A stretch of 62,000 nucleotides of DNA, from NCBI GenBank assembly GCA_905221605.1, contig CAJNDS010001902.1, positions 112,501 through 174,500 of the forward strand. Reading direction: 5' to 3'. This DNA comes from Symbiodinium natans (lineage: Eukaryota > Sar > Dinophyceae > Suessiales > Symbiodiniaceae). Positions 58,701 through 62,000 of the stretch are shown in pieces (position 1 is the stretch's first letter; every line of letters starts with the position of its first letter). The notes below the pieces were generated by a model, which had not been told where the DNA came from, made no database searches, and saw only the letters and a list, made by a program, of their open reading frames with translations. The translations under genes were made by a program, and so were the position numbers.

Positions 58701-61700
58701 TCTACTCTGACACAAACAAAAGCGCCTTGCCAAAAGATTAGAGGGCCCTAAAACTCTAATCCCTAAACCCTAAAACCCTAAAACCCTAAAACCCTAAAAC
58801 CCTAAAACCCTAAAACCCTAAAACCCTAACACCCTAAAACCCTAAAACCCTAAAACCCTAAAACCCTAAACCCTAATAAACCCTAATAAACCCTAATAAA
58901 CCCTAATAAACCCTAATAAACCCTAATAAACCCTAATAAACCCTAAACCCTAAACCCTAAACCCTAAACCCTAAACCCTAAACCCTAAACCCTAAACCCT
59001 AAACCCTAAACCCTAAACCCTAAACCCTAAACCCTAGCCCTAAACCCTAAACCCCCGGAAGCCGACCACCTGGCAGGACTTGACCCGGGCCCAGAGCTTG
59101 GAGTAGGTCTCCACGCGGCGATCTAAGCTGGCCCAGTCGCTGAGGTCCGGCCAGGATGAGAACATCTCGGGGAACCTAGGCGGGGTTTAGCGTTTAGGGT
59201 TTAGGGTTTAGGGTTTAGGGTTTAGGGTTTAGGGTTTAGGGTTTAGGGTTTAGGGTTTCGGGTTTCGGGTTTAGGCTTTAGGGTTTAGGGTAAGGGTTTT
59301 TCAGGGCGGGCTTTAGGGTTCAGGAGGATTAAGGGTTTAAGGTCTCGGGTGTAGGGTTTAGGGGGACGAAGGGCTTAGGGTTTAGGGGGGATGAGGGGTT
59401 AGGGCTTTAGAAGGGGTAGACGTTTTGGGGCTTCTTAAACTTGAGGAGTTTTTGTGGGTTTGGGGGGTTTAGGGTTAGCGGTTTAGGGTTCAGATTTTAG
59501 GTTGAAGGTTTCTCCGACCTTGATCCCTACAATAGCAGGAAGCAAAGTCCATACCATTCCTGGGTATAGTTCAGACATCTATATGGGTATTTCCAAAAAA
59601 AATATGGGGCCTAAAATAGACCCGCAGGAGTAGGAGTCCCCTTAAAATAAGGACCCCAATATGGCACCCCCAAATTTCGGAAACCCACATATGGGCTACG
59701 CTCTCGGCAAACGCTAAGCCCCAGGCAGGCTAAAAGAAGTTGGGGCTTCACCCTGTCAGGGAAGGCTCCGCCCAAACATACACGCATCTTGTCCCCATCT
59801 CTGTCTGAGGAACATTTTCTGGCCCACCGCAAACGAGATCTCAGTTTCCAGGTCCTTGAGATGAGGGTTTAGGCCTTGGGGCTTAGGGTTGAGGGTTTAG
59901 GAGCTTTGGCTAGTTGATTAGGGCTCCGAAACTTAGGGACATATATCTGGCGTTCCTCTAGCAAGGGTTCGCACATGCCTGCTTGAGGGGGGAGGGTTTA
60001 ATTAAGGGGGACCCTCAATTTTACAAACTCCCACAGAAGCGCAAACCCGATAAAAACAAGCAATGATGCACGAAGTGAAGTCGTGACCGCGTACATCTAA
60101 GTGTGTTTTCTCGCGGTCATGTCTTTATGAATGTAGCATTGGGCGCCTTTTGTGCATCATTCTTGTTGGCTCGTGTAACAAGCAAACTAATGCGATGGCA
60201 TGAATTTCGTAGGATGATAGGTGAGATGATCATCGCAGAGGGGTCTTGCTGCACCTTGCTATCTGCATTCCTTTCCCATTGTTGCCTGTGGTTCACTTGA
60301 GTTCACGCGTCATGCATGTATCTTGGTCGCGGGTCCTCGTGGAAAGTCAGCTCGCTGATCACGATGGAGCTGGGGCTGGCATGGTGAGGGATGGGCTGGG
60401 CGAAGTTCCTTGAGATGGTGCAGGTGAGCATGTGGCCGTGCCAGGACCTGGGCAAGGAAACCCTAAACCCTAAACCCTAAACCCTAAACCCTGATGAAGA
60501 GGAAAAGAGAGTTGTAGAAAAGGTAAAGAAGATGCAGCCGTAACCCTCGAGCCTGAATTGAAAGACCCTAGACCCTGGACCCTAAATCCTAAACCCGAAA
60601 CCCTAAACCCCCCCAGCAACTATGTTTTGCTGAGTGCGGCTCCAGGGGGCCGAATGTGAAGCAGCCGGACGTCTCCGGCATGCGAGCTGTGGGACATAGT
60701 TAGCTTGATGGACTGCGTGGTGGCATCGTACTCTGACACACCTTGGTAGCCAAGTAGCCATATCATAATGAGGTACCCTTTTTGGGGGGGTTGGGTAGTT
60801 TAGAAGGGAACCTGGAAACGAAAAAATGGGCAAATGGGTACCACTGGGCCACAAAGGCACAGGTCGAACTGCAGAGCGCGTCGACGGGCACTTTCAGCTC
60901 AAGCACGTCGAGGCTGGGAGAAGGGATCAGGACGTTGATGTAGGTCGGCCCGACGGCACCGACGACGGCATCGAAGATGCGATGGCTGTGGTCGGAGAGC
61001 TCCCTCATGCGGCAGATGGTCCTGAAGGGTTTGGGGTTTGGTCAGGGTTCAGGGTTCAGGGTTGCGGGTTTAGGGTTGAGGGGTGTTTGCTTCAGAGCTA
61101 TGGTGCGGAGTCCTGAAGATGTAGAGGCCGAATTTCTGCGACTCCAAGCGGGCGTTTGCTCTGGCAACTGCCTCCGCCAACTCGCGGCGCGTGAGGCGCA
61201 GGTGATCGCAAGAGGCCCTCCATCCCAGCTGGCACCTGGTTTAGGGTCCAGGGGTTCAGGGTTTTGGGGTTGAGGGTTTCGGGTTTAGAGTGACAATCCA
61301 GCTCAGACCCTAGGGTTGAATAGTTGAATAGTAGGATTGCCTAAACCCGAAACCCAAAACCGTGCCTAAACCCCTAGACCCCAAAACCCAAAACCCTAAA
61401 CCCTAAACCCTAAACCCCTAAACCCCTAAACCCCTAAACCCTAAACCCTCCTTCTGCAACTGCCCCCCACTTCAGTGCCCGCATGCCGAGGATGTCCAGG
61501 TGCCGCTGCAGCGGGGCCGTCGCGTGGAAGATCGGCGGGTCCTTCTTCCAGCACGTAGAGGCTTTCGGGTTTAGGGCTTAGGGTTTAGGGTTTAGGGCTT
61601 AGGGTTTAGGGGTGTAGGGTTGAGGGCAGTTTTGGGTCTACGGTTTCTGGGGCAGGCTTGCTATCAATGGCTTCAAGACGACCCTGCAACTGATCATGAA

Positions 61701-62000
61701 CGCTGCGGACTCCTCGCATCCGGCGCCTTCCTCCGTGACCTGGGGAACTACTGGGATTCAAGGCTCCTCCCTAGACCCTAAACCCTAAACCCTACATAAA
61801 GCCTGTACTTTCAGGGCTAAGGGAGTCGGTTTCGGAGTGGACTTAGGTCGTTGGGGGCAGCAGGGCTTTGTGATTTGGCTGGGTTCGGGCGTTAAGGGTT
61901 TAGGGTTTAGGGTTAAGGGTTAAGGGTTAGGGTTTAGGGTGTTCCTGCCTCATAATAGGCACGGGGGAGGACCACGCGCAGGCGGCGAAGGAACGACGAC
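40656..62000 (-). CDS. HELZ2-like RNB exonuclease/UPF1-like helicase fusion, 5'-partial
   Basis: Large protein read from about 32 minus-strand exons, the first open at the window edge, with TAA at 40656-40658. Exons: 61949-62000, 61683-61739, 61471-~61544, 61113-61217, 60842-61021, 60331-60447, ~59054-59175, 54651-54730, 53922-53961, 53365-53444, 52941-53006, 52452-52514, 51957-52040, 51131-51162, 50613-50661, 50308-50358, 49308-49340, 48488-48517, 48173-48305, 47644-47714, 47226-47309, 46373-46443, 45964-46058, 45750-45882, 45358-45471, 44915-45050, 44639-44742, 44437-44477, 43895-44016, 42650-42686, 41811-41920 and 40656-40766. Order: C-terminal RNB domain, S1-like segment, ~250 unknown residues, then a complete SF1 helicase core with motifs I-VI. 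Phases agree at every junction from 61217 on (831 codons with the stop). RNB plus UPF1-like helicase is the arrangement of animal HELZ2. Likely role: RNA unwinding and degradation. Coding is about 12% of the locus. Confidence 0.88.
40777..40876. repeat. fold-back family 2 copy abutting a 3' splice site
   Basis: GTTTACGATGTTTTTGGGGA at the left and GGTCCCCTGTTTTCGTAAC at the right. On the minus strand its end is followed after about ten bases by the TAG|ACC acceptor of the last HELZ2-like exon. Confidence 0.85.
40945..41062. repeat. alternating CCCTAAA/CCCGAAA higher-order array
   Basis: AAACCCTAAACCCG repeats as a 14-base unit, so two heptamer variants alternate in register. Confidence 0.9.
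41096..41180. repeat. fold-back family 2-like element
   Basis: GTAGTTCTCTAACGGAGGG at the left and TCTCATTTAGAGAACTAC at the right, a clear terminal inverted repeat around GGGGGTCCTTATTTTATATA. It lies in the last intron of the HELZ2-like gene. Confidence 0.8.
41200..41715. repeat. AT-rich long inverted repeat (fold-back element)
   Basis: The left arm (about 41240-41420, TTTTATGATTCTCTTCGATT) is mirrored by the right arm (about 41510-41650, AATCGAAGAGAATCACAAAA). The outer ends also match loosely around CACGTT. It has no coding capacity and lies in the last intron of the HELZ2-like gene, so it is MITE-like. Confidence 0.75.
41811..42686 (-). CDS. helicase motif VI exons
   Basis: A 37-nt exon (42650-42686, EMRRTSLGILTD) joins 41811-41920 (SKLLNVALTRAKYGLVCIGN, then AEILSNGSKD). 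The donor is GACA|GCATCT (GC) and the acceptor GCGCAG|GCAAG; the rejoined text LGILTDSKLLNVALTRAK is the classic motif VI region with the arginine finger. The second exon ends GGG|GTGAGG. Confidence 0.9.
42095..42220. repeat. CCCTGAA block joined to CCCTAAA array
   Basis: About nine CCCTGAA units followed by CCCTAAA units, in the intron between the two motif VI exons. Confidence 0.93.
43290..43520. repeat. ATT/TATTAT-rich degenerate microsatellite
   Basis: TTATTATGATTATGATTAG-type AT-rich sequence in the long intron (42687-43894) between motif V and motif VI exons. A related AATAATAATC tract is at about 14708-14755. Confidence 0.8.
43528..43800. repeat. imperfect repeats around CTCGAGTTAGTCTAGCC
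   Basis: CTGGCTCGAGTTAGTCTAGCCAGGG and GGGAAAACAAACGTTTGC-type segments recur two or three times with inverted relatives. Non-coding, in a helicase intron. Confidence 0.55.
43812..44225. repeat. TTTAGGG arrays flanking the motif V exon
   Basis: 43812-43880 and 44021-44222 bracket the exon at 43895-44016 closely on both sides. Confidence 0.93.
43895..44016 (-). CDS. helicase motif V exon
   Basis: Reads SILVGTVHSLQGSERDFIII then SFVRSVADDVQ; TV...QG.E.D.II.S.VRS is motif V of SF1B helicases. The acceptor is CTTGCAG|GTTCG next to a TTTAGGG-type array. The end is either CAG|GCCCG (43895) or an earlier GT after VRS that would give the usual family spacing. Confidence 0.88.
44437..45050 (-). CDS. 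three helicase exons including ITPYRAQ
   Basis: 44915-45050 reads ENEHRRFIDCQTPQSLG and ends MENKTSLKN at a GC donor. 44639-44742 reads VGEARVAVALCSLL then KDIAIITPYRAQ, matching the N..EA and I.PYRAQ elements. 44437-44477 reads YEIRGRLQRDIGE, the IR..L helix. Phases 0, 2 and 1 agree, and the last intron starts and ends with the direct repeat GTAT. Confidence 0.87.
45358..45471 (-). CDS. helicase motif IV exon (QYRMHP)
   Basis: After GGCCAG| the exon reads TMLNMQYRMHPSIRSFPS then SQFYDSKLEDRVSIPHR, the QYRMHP..I..FPS..FY signature of UPF1-like helicases. The acceptor follows a CCCTAAA array by about seven bases. The donor is probably GA (GAGCT|GAACC), chosen because it gives the right phase and a GAA direct repeat at both intron ends. 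Confidence 0.88.
45480..45693. repeat. TTTAGGG array filling a helicase intron
   Basis: About 30 units, with a CTTAGGG block, filling nearly the whole intron between exons 45750-45882 and 45358-45471. Confidence 0.95.
45750..46058 (-). CDS. helicase motifs II and III, split by an 81-nt GC-AG intron
   Basis: Exon 45964-46058 reads FDTIVVDEAAQAPEPDVVL, with the DEAA Walker B box of SF1B helicases, and ends ...RVVVVG. Exon ~45750-45882 starts GDHKQLGPVVPERNL, motif III, and continues ILETPFLERMLKNPRRW. The 81 bases between them (45883-45963) begin GC, end AG and keep the frame open, so a naive translation reads through; conceptual removal restores the family spacing VVGDHKQL. Confidence 0.92.
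45883..45963 (-). other. 81-nt in-frame GC-AG intron
   Basis: Starts GCGGGGGGCG after ...GTGGTAG and ends GCCGCGCCAG before GAGATCAC. It has no stop codon in the gene frame. Unlike most introns of this gene it lacks heptamer repeats and fold-backs, so it may show the state before repeat gain. Confidence 0.8.
46373..47714 (-). CDS. exons between helicase motifs Ia and II
   Basis: Three phase-matched exons: 47644-47714 (SFEIQPHLEEHALHFK), 47226-47309 (QNQKAYNKGYEEAE) and 46373-46443 (VRVLCQSKIVITTCANAYLH). The last contains the I..TTC.NA strand that precedes motif II in this helicase group and ends at GAT|GCAAGG, a GC version of a consensus donor. Confidence 0.82.
48173..48517 (-). CDS. helicase motif Ia exons
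   Basis: A 30-nt exon (48488-48517, LRQFIVAALS) joins a 133-nt exon (48173-48305) beginning VCAPSNHAADHLLDRLI, motif Ia of UPF1/SEN1-type helicases (CAPSN.A.D.L). The acceptor is CTTCCAG|GTC; the donor is AAAG|GTGGGG. The long exon continues HLITRVYSRFIERAYGSQYK. Confidence 0.88.
48530..48895. repeat. TTTGGGG and GTGTGGGG variant array
   Basis: TTTAGGG grades into TTTGGGG and then GTGTGGGG units. The three frames give Gly-Phe-Trp-Val shadows. Confidence 0.93.
49308..51162 (-). CDS. exons leading into helicase motif I (Walker A)
   Basis: Four exons, 51131-51162, 50613-50661, 50308-50358 and 49308-49340, read MRLTMPRTPR|QQQWATELRPLATREQ|VFGALRDSASKVLRWGR|GPPGTGKTSFL. ATREQ...AL precedes the P-loop as the Q element does in UPF1-like helicases. 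GPPGTGKT is motif I; its exon is only 33 nt. Donors are GC after 51131 and 50613, GT after 50308 and 49308. Confidence 0.82.
49375..49735. repeat. degenerate TTTAGGG/TTCAGGG array
   Basis: Mixed TTTAGGG, TTCAGGG and TTTTGGG units in the intron upstream of the motif I exon. Confidence 0.9.
52360..52640. repeat. convergent heptamer arrays around an exon
   Basis: TTTAGGG at 52360-52438 and CCCTAAA at 52529-52640 flank the exon 52452-52514 as inverted arrays. Confidence 0.93.
52452..60447 (-). CDS. middle region exons of the HELZ2-like gene
   Basis: Seven exons joined in phase: HGHMLTCTISRNFAQP (60331-60447), FPEMFSSWPDLSDWASLD (59054-59175), YTPLADVWGLEWWTES (54651-54730), VDVQLSEYQWLQPG (53922-53961), DLAVLSCERGDAVVVL (53365-53444), LRVAGQRQQRFSVEAFG (52941-53006) and VELSEIAQLARDSQDRF (52452-52514). 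No family is recognised. QPGDLAVLSCERGDAVVV looks like a small beta-barrel, as in the 1B-type insert that precedes UPF1-like cores. The 4.3 kb intron between 59053 and 54731 holds a tandem duplication, a G-rich tract and a palindromic array. Confidence 0.65.
52821..52918. repeat. fold-back family 1 copy in a defined intron
   Basis: GTCCCCCTTATACTAACAGT at the left and GACTGTTAGTACAAGGAGG at the right. It lies inside the 52515-52940 intron of the HELZ2-like gene, about 22 bases from the GTTTAGGG donor. Confidence 0.88.
54554..54964. repeat. divergent heptamer arrays around an exon
   Basis: CCCTAAA at 54554-54640 and a long TTTAGGG array at 54764-54964 flank the exon 54651-54730 in the opposite arrangement. 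Confidence 0.95.
55087..56321 (+). repeat. tandem duplication copy 1 with two minisatellites
   Basis: About 1,235 bases starting CCTGTCCTCCAACCTC. It contains a degenerate minisatellite of TTCTGCTCGTATTCG-like units (about 55110-55665) and a second one of about 31 bases with TTTGTCGTATGTCCC and CTTCGTGCTCGT (about 55820-56145). The minus strand gives Glu-Tyr-Glu-Gln frames, a consequence of the repeat. Located in an intron of the HELZ2-like gene. Confidence 0.9.
56322..57600 (+). repeat. tandem duplication copy 2
   Basis: Restarts with CCTGTCCTCCAACCTC and follows copy 1 closely through both minisatellites to GGGCCAGAAGAGGGAAG. It is slightly longer because of an extra segment near 57240-57300 (AAGAATTAAGAAACTGAGG). 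Confidence 0.9.
57600..57870. repeat. G-rich tract with G-quadruplex potential
   Basis: About 270 bases of G runs separated by T, C or A. It directly follows the duplication and precedes the palindromic array. Confidence 0.9.
57870..58345. repeat. palindromic GGCCATTGGCAAAAAAGCC array
   Basis: Units of TTGGCAAAAAAGCCGTGGCC and their inverse recur more than ten times, separated by ACCTTAATGGGGAACGTGG-type blocks in both orientations. The whole array can fold into long hairpins. Frames across it are shadows. Confidence 0.9.
58744..59292. repeat. long CCCTAAA array with CCCTAATAAA block, and TTTAGGG array
   Basis: 58744-59052 contains AAAACCCT octamers, seven or so AAACCCTAAT decamers and then AAACCCT heptamers. 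It runs into the end of exon 59054-59175, and a TTTAGGG array follows at 59186-59292. Confidence 0.95.
59587..59696. repeat. fold-back family 2 copy
   Basis: ATTTCCAAAAAAAATATGGG at the left and CCCAAATTTCGGAAACCC at the right, within the 59176-60330 intron of the HELZ2-like gene. Confidence 0.75.
60842..62000 (-). CDS. RNB (RNase II/R) domain and S1-like exons
   Basis: Five exons. 61683-61739 reads CEESAAFMISC, matching the VEEFM.LAN element of RNB domains. 61471-61544 reads IFHATAPLQRHLDILGMRAL, matching HATSPLRRYADL..HR.L. 61113-61217 reads ELAEAVARANARLES, the helix with A.AN.R that follows. 60842-61021 reads IFDAVVGAVGPTYINVLIP, an S1-like strand pattern. The SPLRRY signature is degenerate (APLQRH) and the segment between the first two motifs is shorter than in the family, so catalytic activity is uncertain. 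Exon 1 (61949-62000) is GC-rich and continues off the window. Confidence 0.72.

Noticed and set aside
1-62000. tRNA, rRNA or small nuclear RNA genes
   Set aside because: I looked for cloverleaf T-loop boxes and rRNA cores and saw none I could support by eye.

Overview
The window looks like nuclear DNA of a dinoflagellate; the genus cannot be fixed from the sequence. The evidence is: dense interstitial TTTAGGG/CCCTAAA heptamer repeats; genes broken into many tiny GC-rich exons; introns that start with GC or GA as often as GT and often carry short direct repeats at both ends; a VRLVGL...LNG...GRW.V.L..GE.K..R.ENL motif that I associate with dinoflagellate proteins; and every convincing exon lying on the minus strand, as in the one-directional gene blocks of these genomes. 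Long open frames are mostly a poor guide here: most are satellite shadows, and the real genes appear only when 30-180 nt exons are joined by reading phase.

Layout, with genes read right to left. (1) About 0.4-6.2 kb: exons of an SF2-type helicase-like protein with a split Walker A motif (DHATGTGK|T). (2) 8.3-12.8 kb: isolated exon-like islands, gene unknown. (3) 13.2-14.3 kb: an uninterrupted six-TM voltage-gated cation channel with a C-terminal EF-hand. (4) 15.7-18.0 kb: exons of a protein with the dinoflagellate LNG-type domain followed by a coiled coil. (5) 18-33.2 kb: a block with almost no heptamers, holding homopolymer and microsatellite tracts, AT-rich DNA and a mosaic of direct and inverted repeats, including two near-identical ~1.9 kb copies. 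(6) 33.5-39.3 kb: a pepsin-like aspartic protease with a signal peptide, two catalytic motifs and a C-terminal membrane anchor; satellite DNA fills its first intron. (7) 40.66 kb to the right edge: a very fragmented gene of about 32 exons encoding an RNase II/R-type (RNB) domain, an S1-like segment, a middle region of unknown function and a complete UPF1-like SF1 helicase, an architecture like animal HELZ2.

The most striking feature is how repeats relate to splicing. Heptamer arrays fill introns in both orientations, and at several exon ends the array itself supplies the 5' splice site (exon|GTTTAGGG). Two families of 75-160 bp fold-back elements also lie in introns, one ending only ten bases before a 3' splice site. 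Together these look like introner-type elements or intron filler.

Exon borders were set by eye from motif continuity, AG acceptors and phase arithmetic. From 61,217 down to the stop at 40,656 the exons of gene 7 join in one frame of 831 codons including the stop. No alignment, RNA evidence or database search was available.
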